Origin: RBG-16-57-11 sp964503145 | GTDB lineage: Bacteria; Chloroflexota; Anaerolineae; Anaerolineales; UBA4823 | Length of the DNA stretch: 64,000 nt | Assembly: GCA_964503145.1 (NCBI GenBank) | Contig: CAZCYV010000005.1 | Span: forward strand, 124,001-188,000 | Direction of reading: 5' to 3' | Part shown: positions 24,749 to 34,164 of the stretch, piece after piece | Position numbering within the stretch: position 1 is the first letter of the stretch | Layout of the letters: each line of letters begins with the position of its first letter | Notes under the pieces: generated by a model | What the model saw: the letters and a program-made list of their open reading frames with translations, nothing else | Told to the model about the DNA's origin: nothing | Database searches by the model: none | Program-made: the position numbers and the translations under genes

Positions 24749-25744
24749 TTACTTGTACAACAACGGCGCGATGGTGGGATCGTCGATGTTGGTCTTGTCG
24801 TACCAATAGAAGCCGGTGTCGATCGTCTTGGGCAGGGTCTCGCCGTTGATCGCCTTGACGGCCGCCTCAACGCATTTGTAACCAATGCCGACCGGATTCT
24901 GAGTGATAGCGCCCGCCTCGATGCCGGCGCGGATGGCATCCATCTGCTGCTGGCCGGAGTCGTAGCCGATCACCACAATCTTGCCCTCCATGCCCAACTC
25001 CTTCACCGCGTTGAGCACGCCGATGATCGAGCCTTCGTTGGCGCCGAAGAAGCCCTTCAAGTTGGGATGCCCTTGAATGATGGCCTTGGCCAGGTCGGTG
25101 GACTTGAGGTGATCGCCGCCGCCGTACTGAACGTCAACGACGGTGATGTTGGGATATTTTTCCTTGATGCGATCGACGAAGCCCTTGACGCGGTCGATGC
25201 CGGTGCGGCTGGTCTGATCGTGGGCAATCACGGCCACTTCGCCTGCGCCGCCGATCAACTCGGCCATCTTATCCGCAGCCAGGGCGGCGGCAGCGATGTT
25301 ATCGGTGGCCGCAGTGGACAGCGGGATGTCGCTATCAACGCCGGAGTCGAAGCCGATGATCGGGATGTTGGCTTCCTTGGCCTTCTGCAGCAGGGGTTCG
25401 AATGCCTTAGAGTCGACTGCTGCCAGGCAAATCGCGGCAGGCTTCTTATCCAGAGCAGTCTGGAACATTTCGACCTGCTTATCGACCATGGCCTCGCTCT
25501 CGGGGCCTTCGAAGGTGATCTCGACGTTGAAGTCTTTGGCAGCCTGCTCGGAGCCAGACTTGACCGCCTGCCAGAACTGGTGCTGGAAGCCCTTGGAAAT
25601 CACAGGGATGTAAGGCTTGGCGGCGGCAGCCGGTTGCTGGGCTTCGGGCGCCTGAGTGGGGGTGGCGGCAGGGGCGCAGCCAGCGATGAGCATCGAAAGG
25701 ACGATCAACATCGCCAGAGCGCTGAACAGCTTGTGGGTTTTCAT
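24749..25744 (-). CDS. Sugar ABC transporter substrate-binding lipoprotein
   Basis: A 331-residue periplasmic-binding-protein type I fold of the ribose/xylose/rhamnose (RbsB-like) group. The signal peptide ends with the lipobox LIAGC, then a low-complexity Pro/Ala/Gln linker to about residue 42. Core motifs are GFQHQFWQAVKSGSEQAAKD, IIGFDSGVDSD, RVKGFVDRI, GFFGANEGSIIGVLNAVKE and VVIGYDSGQQQMDAIRAG. AGGAGAG precedes the ATG. It is the last gene of the importer operon, 119 bases after the permease. The neighbouring catabolic genes suggest a deoxyhexose such as L-rhamnose or L-fucose as ligand; this is inference. Confidence 0.9.
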   Translation of the reverse strand: MKTHKLFSALAMLIVLSMLIAGCAPAATPTQAPEAQQPAAAAKPYIPVISKGFQHQFWQAVKSGSEQAAKDFNVEITFEGPESEAMVDKQVEMFQTALDKKPAAICLAAVDSKAFEPLLQKAKEANIPIIGFDSGVDSDIPLSTAATDNIAAAALAADKMAELIGGAGEVAVIAHDQTSRTGIDRVKGFVDRIKEKYPNITVVDVQYGGGDHLKSTDLAKAIIQGHPNLKGFFGANEGSIIGVLNAVKELGMEGKIVVIGYDSGQQQMDAIRAGIEAGAITQNPVGIGYKCVEAAVKAINGETLPKTIDTGFYWYDKTNIDDPTIAPLLYK

Positions 25745-25863
25745 TACGGTTCTCTCCTCTCAAGATTTGTTATGAAGCTCGGTTCCAGTGGGGGTGGGAC
25801 GGATCTTGTACAGTCCTGGGTTTGAATCATCACCTCCTCTCTTGGGCATCCCGAAGGTTAATA

Positions 25864-26865
25864 TCATCTTCGGCGCCGCAGAATGTCCAGATAAACTGCC
25901 AGGATGACGATGCCGCCGGTGACGACCATTTGCCATTCCTGCGGCACGGAATTGATGCGCAGACCGTTCGTGAGCACACTCATGATGAATGCGCCGATGA
26001 TGGTGCCCAGGATCGAACCCTCGCCGCCGCTCAATGAAGTTCCGCCAATCACCACTGCGGCGATGGCGTCCAGTTCGTAACCGGCTCCCAGGGCTGGTTG
26101 TGCAGAGTTCAACCGAGCAGCGATCACCACACCGGCCAGGCCGGCAAACAGACCGCAGAGCATATAAACTACGGTTTTCCAAAAAGCTACATTGACACCG
26201 GACAGGCGTGTCGCCTCTTCATTGCTGCCTATTGCAAAGGTGTACCGCCCCAGGACAGTTTTGTTCAAGATCAGGCTGGCGATGATCGCAGCGCCAAACA
26301 TGACCAGCACGGCATTTGGGATCACCAGCCCAGGGATGATGGCTCCCAGCAGAGAACTCATGGCCAACTCGCGAAAGATTGGGGTATCGTTGAAGTAGAT
26401 CGGTTTTAGTTCGGAGATCACCAGCGAGAGTCCTTTGGTGGCGTAAAGCATGCCCAGGGTGGCGATGAACGGTGGGATCTTCATTCGAGAAATCACCGTG
26501 CCGTTGATCAATCCAGCCAAGCCACCGGAGAGGATGCCGCCGAGGATGCCAACCCAAACAGGCAGCCCCCATTTCGTGATGAACACACCGGTCATTACCG
26601 CAGAAAAGGTCATCACCGTGCCTACGGACAGATCAATGCCGCCAGTGATGATCACAAAGGTCACACCTAAAGCCAGGATGCCGTTTACTGCTGTAGCCAG
26701 TAATATCCCTACATAGTTGTCGAAGGTGCGGAAGTAGGGTGATGACACCCAGAAAAAGGCGAACAAAACGATCAGAGCGGCGAAGGCTCCGATTTTTTGC
26801 GCGGCATCGGAGCGCAAGAGAGATGTCTTCTCGCGTTTTACAGGGGTTGCTACTTCGGCGTCCAT
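25864..26865 (-). CDS. Sugar ABC transporter permease (RbsC-like)
   Basis: A 333-residue membrane protein with about ten hydrophobic helices. The diagnostic segment of the RbsC/AraH/XylH group is VTFVIITGGIDLSVGTVMTF near residues 72-91. Later helices include GYELDAIAAVVIGGTSLSGG and GTIIGAFIMSVLTNGLRI, also typical. It starts one base after the stop of the ATPase gene, so both are made from one message. The start ATG at 26863-26865 opens MDAEVATPVKREKTS, a short polar N-terminus. Confidence 0.93.
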   Translation of the reverse strand: MDAEVATPVKREKTSLLRSDAAQKIGAFAALIVLFAFFWVSSPYFRTFDNYVGILLATAVNGILALGVTFVIITGGIDLSVGTVMTFSAVMTGVFITKWGLPVWVGILGGILSGGLAGLINGTVISRMKIPPFIATLGMLYATKGLSLVISELKPIYFNDTPIFRELAMSSLLGAIIPGLVIPNAVLVMFGAAIIASLILNKTVLGRYTFAIGSNEEATRLSGVNVAFWKTVVYMLCGLFAGLAGVVIAARLNSAQPALGAGYELDAIAAVVIGGTSLSGGEGSILGTIIGAFIMSVLTNGLRINSVPQEWQMVVTGGIVILAVYLDILRRRR

Positions 26866-26866
26866 A

Positions 26867-28438
26867 TTAAGCAGCCTCGTTCTCTTTCAAATTGGGTTCC
26901 GATCCGTTCGAGCCATTGCCCCCCTCGCTACGGACAATGCCGCTGCGCAGGGTGGCCAATTTCATGATGCTTTCCTGAGTGGCCTCAGCGGCGCTCAGTT
27001 CGCCGGTGATCTGGCCTTCGCACATCACCACCACTCGATGGCTCATGCGCAGGATTTCGGGCAATTCCGAAGAAATCATGATGATCCCCTTGCCCTGTTG
27101 CGCCAGGCTGTTCAGCAGATGATAAATTTCGCTCTTGGCGCCGACGTCGATTCCACGGGTAGGTTCGTCAAAGATCAGAACCTTGGTATCTGCGGTCAAC
27201 CATTTCCCCACTACAACCTTCTGCTGATTGCCGCCAGAAAGAAACTTGACTTTTTGCTGCAGGCTAGGCGTTTTGATCGTCAGCATGTCCACAAACCGGC
27301 TGGCAGTGGTGTTGGTTTTCTTGCTGTTTACCCACCCCAGGCGATTCAGGAATTTCTTGAACGACGCCAGCACGATGTTCGATTCGACATCCATGCTCAA
27401 CGTCAGACCATAGCGCTTGCGGTCTTCGGAGAGGTAGCCAACGCCATGTCGAACCGCGTCTTGTGGTGAGCGGATATGCACGCGTTTGCCTGAAATGTAA
27501 ATTTCGCCGCTGTCGATTGGATCGGCTCCAAATATTGCTCTGGCGACTTCGGTGCGGCCCGCGCCAACCAGGCCGGCGAACCCCAGGATTTCGCCTTTCT
27601 TCAGTTGAAAGCTGACGTTCTTGATCACTCTGCCGCGGTTCAGGTTCCTGACCTCAAGCATCACTTCCTGGCTGGGGTTTTCGGGGATTTCTGGGGTGGC
27701 TTCGTAGATTGTGCGGCCAACCATCATGCTGATGATCTGGTCGATGGTGGCCTCCTGGGTCTGCAAGGTGTTGATGTAGCGCCCATCGCGCATCACGGTC
27801 ACCCGGTCGGAAATTTGTTTGAGTTCCTCCAGCCGATGGGAGATATGCACGATGCCAACGCCTTTATCCCGCAGTTGGCGGATGATGCGGAAAAGCTCCT
27901 CAATCTCCGTGTCGGTCAGAGCAGCGGTTGGCTCGTCCATAATCAGCACTTCTGAGTTGTAAGACAGCGCCTTGGCGATCTCTACCATTTGCTGCTTGGC
28001 AACGGTCAAGTCGGCCACCTTCGTGCGCGGGTTAAGCCTCAGGTGCAACAGGGCGAAGAGCTCTTCGGCTTGTGTGTTGATTTCTTTCTCATCCAGGAAG
28101 ACGCGCGACTTGCCTCGCGGCTCACGGCCGATGAAGATGTTTTGCGCCACCGTCAGGTGGGGCATTAAATTAAGCTCCTGGTGGATCATGCTGATCCCCA
28201 GGAGCTGGGCTGCGCGGGGGTTGGGAATATCGACCTCATGACCCTTGTAAATAATCCGCCCGGCGTCTTTTTTGTAAACCCCTGCCAAGACTTTCATCAG
28301 GGTAGATTTTCCGGCGCCATTTTCGCCCACCAGGGCATGGACTTCGCCGGAGCGCAGTTCGAATTGACACTGGTTCAGCGCCAGCACGCCGGGGAAAGTC
28401 TTGGTTATCCCTTCTAGCTTGAGAATGACATCACCCAT
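26867..28438 (-). CDS. Sugar ABC transporter ATP-binding protein, double-domain (RbsA-like)
   Basis: A 523-residue protein with two ABC domains, as in RbsA/MglA. Domain 1 has VGENGAGKSTLMKVL, a degenerate signature LTVAKQQMVEIAKAL and VLIMDEPTAALTD. Domain 2, from about residue 255, has the usual variant Walker A GLVGAGRTEVARAIFG, signature LSGGNQQKVVVGKWL and VLIFDEPTRGIDVG. It powers the importer encoded by the next two genes. Its leader of about 185 bases runs from a promoter with a LacI-type operator at 28617-28658. The length is normal for the family. Confidence 0.95.
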   Translation of the reverse strand: MGDVILKLEGITKTFPGVLALNQCQFELRSGEVHALVGENGAGKSTLMKVLAGVYKKDAGRIIYKGHEVDIPNPRAAQLLGISMIHQELNLMPHLTVAQNIFIGREPRGKSRVFLDEKEINTQAEELFALLHLRLNPRTKVADLTVAKQQMVEIAKALSYNSEVLIMDEPTAALTDTEIEELFRIIRQLRDKGVGIVHISHRLEELKQISDRVTVMRDGRYINTLQTQEATIDQIISMMVGRTIYEATPEIPENPSQEVMLEVRNLNRGRVIKNVSFQLKKGEILGFAGLVGAGRTEVARAIFGADPIDSGEIYISGKRVHIRSPQDAVRHGVGYLSEDRKRYGLTLSMDVESNIVLASFKKFLNRLGWVNSKKTNTTASRFVDMLTIKTPSLQQKVKFLSGGNQQKVVVGKWLTADTKVLIFDEPTRGIDVGAKSEIYHLLNSLAQQGKGIIMISSELPEILRMSHRVVVMCEGQITGELSAAEATQESIMKLATLRSGIVRSEGGNGSNGSEPNLKENEAA

Positions 28439-28616
28439 GTTGGCATCCCTTGGAGAAGTGAAAATCTGGGATCGAAATCATTTTACAACGTCTGCAGATT
28501 TTGGGACAGGGTGAAATCCAGCTATCCGCTCGATAGGTTGAAAAAAGGGTCGTACAGAGGTCGGGTCAACAAGGGTGCTGATGGCCGGCGTCATTGTTCA
28601 GTCCACATCACAGCAC

Positions 28617-28658
28617 TGTAAACGATTACATTTTAGCATGGTGCTTTTTCGGTGTCAA
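28617..28658 (-). promoter_or_regulatory. Importer-operon promoter with LacI-family operator
   Basis: On the minus strand TTGACA (28653-28658), 17 bases, TAAAAT (28630-28635). The 14-bp operator TGTAATCGTTTACA (28617-28630) begins at the last base of the -10, so repressor binding would block the start site. The operator is the exact reverse complement of the one at 28807-28820 as read on the plus strand. Confidence 0.88.
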
Positions 28659-28777
28659 TCCCCACACCAGGAAAATCTCGCTTGGAAAATGCCCGTGCAA
28701 TTGGATTTGCCGGGATAGTATCCCTGATTCGGCGGATTGAACGCTGATTTTTGGATCTTATCGGCCCCAGATCGGGC

Positions 28778-28820
28778 TTGACAGCAGCCCAGCGCTCTAT
28801 TAGAATTGTAATCGTTTACA
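28778..28820 (+). promoter_or_regulatory. Catabolic-operon promoter with LacI-family operator
   Basis: TTGACA (28778-28783), exactly 17 bases, TAGAAT (28801-28806), then TGTAATCGTTTACA (28807-28820) over the expected start. The site fits the LacI/GalR pattern TGTAANCGNTTACA with the central CG. The repressor gene starts 42 bases later, so it represses itself and the enzymes behind it. Confidence 0.9.
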
Positions 28821-28862
28821 CCGGCAACACGGTTTCGCCTGGTTCATTCACCTGGTAGGCCC

Positions 28863-29939
28863 ATGCGATCAAACAATGTTACAATCAAAGATGTTGCTGC
28901 GTATGTGGGAGTGTCCACTGCGACCGTCTCGCGAGTTCTGGGCAGCAAAGGGGGCGTTCGACCAGAGCTGGAGCAACGCGTTCGCCGGGCCGTAGAAGAA
29001 CTTCAGTATCGTCCGAACCAGGCCGCCCGCCGCTTGCGCTCGCGTAAAGCGAAGATCATTGGCGTTTTGGTTTCGGATATCCGCATCCCCTTTTTTGCCA
29101 GTATTGTCGTTGGGATCGACCGCATCTTGCAAGAGGCGGGCTTTCTCCCTTTGCTAGGAAATACTTTCGATTCGTTGCGTAGCGAGCAGGCGCATATTAA
29201 CACCTTCCTCAGCGAAGGCGTATCCGGCGTTATTTTTGCGGCTGCCGATTCGGGCAATGTTTCGAACTATAGCCGATTGCAAGAAGCCCAAATTCCGTTG
29301 GTCGCCATCGACCGCACTCCTGGAAACCTGCAGGTAGATACGGTGCAAGTCGCCAACGCCCAGGCTGCCAATCAGGCGGTATCGCATCTCATTCATGAGG
29401 GCCACCGGCGCATTGCCTTGATCGCCGGGCCGCATCAGATCAGCACGGCGGTCGAGCGACAGGTGGGGTACGAAATGGCCTTGGAAGCCGCCGGCTTACC
29501 TGTGGATGAGAATTTGATTCGGGTGGGTGACTACACCCTGGAGGGCGGTTATCGGGCAATGCGCCTTTTGCTCGAGAACGAAAACCCTCCAACGGCGGTT
29601 TTCATCGCCAACAATGTCATGACGCTCGGCGCGCTGCAATTTCTCAATGAACGGGGTTTCGATATCCCCGGCGATCTCGCGGTGATCGGTTATGACGACA
29701 TGCCCTGGGCGGCTTCGCTGCGCCCACCGCTGACCGTTGTGGCGCAGCCGGATTATGAAATTGGCGTTCTGGCGGCGCGCCTGATGCTGGATCGCATTCG
29801 TGAGCCGGAGAGTTCGGTGAAACATATCACTTTAGAGGCGCGCCTGATCGTTCGGGCTTCTTGTAGCTGTTGTGACGAGCGGGGGCAAACCCGCTCCGGC
29901 CGTTCTGGCGAGCGGTCTGTTGTGCCTGCAACAACTTAG
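28863..29939 (+). CDS. LacI-family transcriptional repressor of the deoxyhexose regulon
   Basis: A 358-residue regulator. The N-terminal helix-turn-helix is VTIKDVAAYVGVSTATVSRVL (residues 6-26 region), followed by a hinge helix RPNQAARRLRSRKA and a type I binding-protein core (IGVLVSDIRIPFFASIVVGID, then VIGYDDMPWAASLRPPLTVV). The effector should be the sugar or an early intermediate; which one is not visible. The final 20 residues are a polar extension beyond the usual end. Two copies of its likely operator flank the gene's promoter region. The gene is first in the rightward operon, so levels fall with repression. Confidence 0.92.
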   Translation: MRSNNVTIKDVAAYVGVSTATVSRVLGSKGGVRPELEQRVRRAVEELQYRPNQAARRLRSRKAKIIGVLVSDIRIPFFASIVVGIDRILQEAGFLPLLGNTFDSLRSEQAHINTFLSEGVSGVIFAAADSGNVSNYSRLQEAQIPLVAIDRTPGNLQVDTVQVANAQAANQAVSHLIHEGHRRIALIAGPHQISTAVERQVGYEMALEAAGLPVDENLIRVGDYTLEGGYRAMRLLLENENPPTAVFIANNVMTLGALQFLNERGFDIPGDLAVIGYDDMPWAASLRPPLTVVAQPDYEIGVLAARLMLDRIREPESSVKHITLEARLIVRASCSCCDERGQTRSGRSGERSVVPATT

Positions 29940-29998
29940 GACGCGCAATCAAACAAGTTCTTAGTTCAGTCTTCAATTTGTGATCAGGAGGTCATCCG

Positions 29999-31795
29999 AT
30001 GTCCAATAGCGTTGGTCCTAACCGATGGGTGGGAAGCCTGCCCAAGATCGGTATCCGACCGGCGATAGACGGCCGCCTCAATGGGGTGCGCGAGTCGCTG
30101 GAGGATACGACCATGGCCCTGGCGCGCTCGGTGGCAGAGCTGCTATCTGCGGAGCTGCGTCATCCGAATGGTCAGCCGGTGGAATGTGTCATTGCCGATA
30201 CGAATATTGGCGGCGTGGCCGAAGCGGCCGCCTGTGCCGAGAAATTTGCCCGGGCAGGCGTGGGGCTTTCGATCACCGTCACGCCGTGCTGGTGTTATGG
30301 CTCTGAAACGATGGATATGGACCCGTTGATCCCCAAGGCAGTGTGGGGTTTCAACGGCACGGAGCGACCAGGGGCGGTTTACCTGGCCGCGGTGCTGGCG
30401 GCGCACAATCAAAAAGGCCTGCCTGCCTTTTCCATATACGGGCGCGATGTTCAGGATGCTGGCGATACCGCAATCCCGGAGGATGTGCGTGAGAAGCTGC
30501 TGCGCTTTGCTCGCGCCGGGCTGGCTGCAGCCACGATGCGAGGAAAGTCATACCTGTCGATTGGCGGCGTTTCGATGGGCATCGCGGGTTCGATTGTCGA
30601 TCATCCCTTTTTCGAGTCGTATCTGGGGATGCGCGTCGAGGTGATTGAATCGGTCGAGTTCCTGCGCCGCATGGATCAGGGTATTTATGATTTGGAAGAG
30701 TTCGAGCGCGCTATGCCCTGGGTGAGAGCTAATTGCAAGGAAGGGCGGGAATATAACCCGCCGCACATGCAGCGCAGCCGGGCGCAGAAGGATCAGGATT
30801 GGGAAAAGGTCGTCAAAATGGCGATGATCGCCCGCGATCTGATGGTGGGCAACCCCCGCCTGGCCGAGATGGGCTTTGGCGAAGAAGCCCTGGGACATAA
30901 CGCCATCTTGAGCGGCTTTCAAGGGCAGCGCCAATGGACCGACTATCAACCCAATGGAGATTTCCTGGAGGCAATGCTGAATACCTCCTTCGACTGGAAT
31001 GGTCCTCGCCAGCCCTATATCGTCGCCACCGAAAATGATAGCCTCAACGGCGTATCCATGCTTTTTAGCCATTTGCTGACTAACACCGCCCAAGTCTTTG
31101 CGGACGTGCGCACCTATTGGAGCCCAGCGGCAGTGAAGCGGGTCACCGGCTATGAACTGACTGGCCTGGCCTCAGAGGGGATGATCCACCTGATCAATTC
31201 GGGCGCCTGTTCTCTGGATACCTGCGGCTGGCAGGAAATCGATGGGCAGCCCGCGGTGAAGCCCTGGTGGCAGGTAACGCCCGAAGAAAGGCAGAAATGT
31301 CTGGAAGCCACTACCTGGTACCCGGCGATGACCGAATATTTCCGCGGCGGCGGCTTTTCCAGTAGCTTCCTGGCGCGGGGCGGCATGCCGATGACTATGT
31401 GCCGCTTGAATCTGGTCAAGGGGCAAGGTCCGGTGTTGCAGATCGCCGAAGGCTGGACGGTAGATTTGCCTCCCGAAGTGCATCGGCAATTGGATGAACG
31501 CACTAACCCCACCTGGCCGACGCACTGGTTTGTGCCCAACCTGACCGGTAAAGGCGCTTTTCGCGATGTGTATAGCGTGATGGCCAATTGGGGCGCGAAC
31601 CACGGCGCGCTGAGCTATGGCCACATCGGCGCCGATCTGATCAGCCTGGCGTCGATCCTGCGCATTCCGGTTTGTATGCACAATGTTCCCGAAGAGAAAA
31701 TCTTCCGGCCCAGCGCATGGAGCGCTTTTGGCACCAGCGATCTGGAAGGAGCGGATTACCGCGCCTGCGCTAATTTCGGGCCGATCTATGGATAA
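29999..31795 (+). CDS. fucI: L-fucose isomerase
   Basis: A 598-residue enzyme, the normal FucI length, converting L-fucose to L-fuculose (also D-arabinose to D-ribulose in some homologues). Recognisable blocks are LPKIGIRPAIDGRLNGVRESLE at the N-terminus, ITVTPCWCYGSETMDMDP, YLSIGGVSMGIAGSIVDH, ATENDSLNGVSMLFSH with VFADVRTYWSP (Mn-binding glutamate and aspartate region), and NHGALSYGHIGADLI with the third metal ligand. AGGAGGTCATCCG precedes the ATG. It lies 59 bases after the LacI gene and 9 before the kinase gene. Having both this and a rhamnose isomerase in one operon is unusual. Confidence 0.94.
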   Translation: MSNSVGPNRWVGSLPKIGIRPAIDGRLNGVRESLEDTTMALARSVAELLSAELRHPNGQPVECVIADTNIGGVAEAAACAEKFARAGVGLSITVTPCWCYGSETMDMDPLIPKAVWGFNGTERPGAVYLAAVLAAHNQKGLPAFSIYGRDVQDAGDTAIPEDVREKLLRFARAGLAAATMRGKSYLSIGGVSMGIAGSIVDHPFFESYLGMRVEVIESVEFLRRMDQGIYDLEEFERAMPWVRANCKEGREYNPPHMQRSRAQKDQDWEKVVKMAMIARDLMVGNPRLAEMGFGEEALGHNAILSGFQGQRQWTDYQPNGDFLEAMLNTSFDWNGPRQPYIVATENDSLNGVSMLFSHLLTNTAQVFADVRTYWSPAAVKRVTGYELTGLASEGMIHLINSGACSLDTCGWQEIDGQPAVKPWWQVTPEERQKCLEATTWYPAMTEYFRGGGFSSSFLARGGMPMTMCRLNLVKGQGPVLQIAEGWTVDLPPEVHRQLDERTNPTWPTHWFVPNLTGKGAFRDVYSVMANWGANHGALSYGHIGADLISLASILRIPVCMHNVPEEKIFRPSAWSAFGTSDLEGADYRACANFGPIYG

Positions 31796-31804
31796 GGTTC
31801 AGTC

Positions 31805-33289
31805 ATGTCTGCGGAACATTTCCTGGCTTTCGATTTAGGTGCGGAAAGCGGGCGCGCCATGCTTGGGAGCCTGGAGGGTGAGCGCCTGAGCATGCAGGAA
31901 GTGCATCGCTTCTCCAACGGACCGGTGCACGTGCGTGGGCATTTGCACTGGGATGTGTTGCGCATCTGGAGCGAGATGCTGCAAGGGCTGCGTCAGGCCG
32001 CCGCGCGCAGCCAGGGAAGCCTGTCTGGGCTGGGAGTGGACACCTGGGGGGTGGATTTTGGCTTACTGGACGCGGCCGGTCATCTGATCGGCAATCCGTA
32101 TCATTACCGCGATAGTCGGACAGATGGCATGATGGAAGCGGCTTTTGCTCGGGCGCCGCGTCAGGAGATCTACCGCCAGACGGGTATCCAGTTCATGCAG
32201 CTCAACAGTCTCTATCAGTTGCTCTCCATGCGTCTGATGAACGACCCTGCCCTGGAGTGCGCCAGCACCTTCCTGACGATGCCCGATCTGTTCAACTATT
32301 GGTTGACGGGGCGCAAAGCCAATGAGTTCACCATTGCCACGACCACGCAGTGCTACAACCCGCTGACGGCAGATTGGGCCTGGGAGGTCTTGAGGGCGCT
32401 GGATATTCCGTTGCATCTGTTTCAGCCCATCATCCAGCCAGGCAGCATCCTGGGCGAGTTAGAACCGGAGATTGCGCAGGAAGCAGGCCTCGCCAGGCTG
32501 CAGGTGGTGGCGGTGGCCAGTCATGACACCGCTTCTGCGGTGGCGGCTGTACCGGCGGAGAGCGAGCGGATCGTGTTCATCAGCTCTGGCACCTGGTCGC
32601 TGGTGGGGAGCGAAGTATCTCAGCCGGTGATCAGCGAACAAAGCCTGGCGTTCGACTTCACCAACGAAGGCGGGGTTGGCGGCTCTTACCGATTCCTGAA
32701 GAATATCAGCGGTTTGTGGCTGGTGCAGGAATGCCGGCGGGCCTGGGCTGCGGCAGGGCAGGAGTATTCCTACGCTGAGTTGACCCGCCTGGCGGCGCAG
32801 GCGCCGGCCTTCCAAAGTCTGGTGGATCCTAACGATCCGATCTTCCTCAAGCCGGGCGGGATGCCCGAGCGCATCCAACACTACTGCCGAGAGCGCGGCC
32901 AAACGCCTCCCTCTTCGGTTGGCGAATTCGTCCGTTGCGCCCTGGAGAGCCTGGCGCTGGCGTATCGCAAGACCATCCTTGAGCTAGAGCAGACGCTTGG
33001 CTATCCACTGGAAGCAGTCCATATCGTGGGCGGCGGCAGCCAGAATCGGCTGCTCAACCAGTTCACGGCGAATGCGACGGGCAAACCGGTGATCGCCGGG
33101 CCAGTGGAGGCGACGGCCATCGGCAATGTGCTCGTGCAGGCAATGGCTCTGGGGCAGCTTTCCTCGCTGAGCGAAGCCCGTCAATTGGTGCGGCGATCGT
33201 TCCCGGTAGAAGTTTTCGAGCCGGGCGAGGGGACCGAATGGGCGGAGGCCTATGAACGCTGGCGAAAGATCGCCCAGCCACATCCGTAA
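31805..33289 (+). CDS. rhaB: Rhamnulokinase (FGGY family)
   Basis: A 494-residue sugar kinase. The phosphate-1 motif is LAFDLGAESGRAML. The sequence continues with LGVDTWGVDFGLLD, NPYHYRDSRTDGM, ISSGTWSLVGSE and IVGGGSQNRLLNQFTANATG (adenosine region). These blocks match RhaB, which phosphorylates L-rhamnulose at O-1; relatives can also act on L-fuculose. No separate fuculokinase is present, so this kinase may serve both ketoses (inference). It lies 9 bases after fucI and 44 before the aldolase gene. Confidence 0.9.
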   Translation: MSAEHFLAFDLGAESGRAMLGSLEGERLSMQEVHRFSNGPVHVRGHLHWDVLRIWSEMLQGLRQAAARSQGSLSGLGVDTWGVDFGLLDAAGHLIGNPYHYRDSRTDGMMEAAFARAPRQEIYRQTGIQFMQLNSLYQLLSMRLMNDPALECASTFLTMPDLFNYWLTGRKANEFTIATTTQCYNPLTADWAWEVLRALDIPLHLFQPIIQPGSILGELEPEIAQEAGLARLQVVAVASHDTASAVAAVPAESERIVFISSGTWSLVGSEVSQPVISEQSLAFDFTNEGGVGGSYRFLKNISGLWLVQECRRAWAAAGQEYSYAELTRLAAQAPAFQSLVDPNDPIFLKPGGMPERIQHYCRERGQTPPSSVGEFVRCALESLALAYRKTILELEQTLGYPLEAVHIVGGGSQNRLLNQFTANATGKPVIAGPVEATAIGNVLVQAMALGQLSSLSEARQLVRRSFPVEVFEPGEGTEWAEAYERWRKIAQPHP

Positions 33290-33333
33290 GTCCATTTACC
33301 TGGCGGTTGCACGAAAGACTGGATGGCGCATAG

Positions 33334-34155
33334 ATGCTCGAAGAACCCTATCCCGAATTTGACGAAATTATGAGCATGATCGGCGAGGCCGGACGGCGGC
33401 TTTCGGAGATCGATGCCAGCGAAGGGGCAGCCGGGAATATCTCCGTTTACATTGGCTGGCCGGTGGAGCCGCGGCGCAAATTCCCGGTGATGGAAATGAT
33501 CGATCTCCCGCAGCCGGTTCCTGAGCTGGCGGGTAAAGCTTTCCTGGTGAGCGGCTCGGGGCGGCGCTTGCGGGAGATCATCCTTGATCCGGCGGCCAAT
33601 TTGGGCTGCGTGGTGGTTCAACCCGGCGGTCTGCGCGCCAGTCTGTACACCGCTCCCGGCCGGCTTTTCGCTCGCCTGACCAGCGAGTTCAACTCGCATC
33701 TGGCAGTTCACCATGACCAGGTGACCCGTTCGGGCACCAACTTTCATGCGGTGATTCATGCCCAGCCGCCCTATCTGACTTACTTGAGTCACATCCCGCG
33801 CTATCGGGACGTGGACTATCTCAACCGCCACCTGCTGCGCTGGCAGCCAGAGTTGATCATTAATCTGCCGGAGGGCATTGGGCCGGTGGCTTTCCATGTC
33901 CCTGGTTCGGTTGAGCTAATGGCCGATACCGTTCAGGCGCTGCGCCAGCATCGGGTGGTTATTTGGTGCAAGCATGGCGCTATGGCTCGTTCCGATGTCT
34001 CCGTGAAGCGCGCTGCTGATCGCATCGAGTACGCCGAGGCAGCCGCGCGCTACGAATACATGAATCTGGTGGCTGGCGAACCCGCCGATGGGCTGTCGGC
34101 GGAGGAAATCCGGCAGATCTACCAGGCATTCGGCGTACAGCAAACCATTTTTTGA
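33334..34155 (+). CDS. rhaD: Rhamnulose-1-phosphate aldolase
   Basis: A 273-residue class II aldolase of the RhaD type, splitting L-rhamnulose-1-phosphate into DHAP and L-lactaldehyde. It has GAAGNISVY near residue 30, the glutamate in TSEFNSHLAVH, HAVIHAQPPYLTYLSH (zinc histidines in H-A-x-P-P context) and IWCKHGAMARS with the third zinc histidine. The length equals E. coli RhaD almost exactly. It sits between kinase and isomerase genes, giving the order rhaB-rhaD-rhaA after fucI. Confidence 0.92.
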   Translation: MLEEPYPEFDEIMSMIGEAGRRLSEIDASEGAAGNISVYIGWPVEPRRKFPVMEMIDLPQPVPELAGKAFLVSGSGRRLREIILDPAANLGCVVVQPGGLRASLYTAPGRLFARLTSEFNSHLAVHHDQVTRSGTNFHAVIHAQPPYLTYLSHIPRYRDVDYLNRHLLRWQPELIINLPEGIGPVAFHVPGSVELMADTVQALRQHRVVIWCKHGAMARSDVSVKRAADRIEYAEAAARYEYMNLVAGEPADGLSAEEIRQIYQAFGVQQTIF

Positions 34156-34164
34156 AAGGTCTCT

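Larger units (their letters stand above)
28439..28862. promoter_or_regulatory. Divergent control region of the deoxyhexose regulon
   Basis: This 424-base gap contains no gene. Its right half holds two mirrored promoter-operator units (28617-28658 leftward, 28778-28820 rightward), described separately. The stretch 28439-28616 is the long untranslated leader of the importer operon. I find no riboswitch or terminator in it. Confidence 0.75.
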
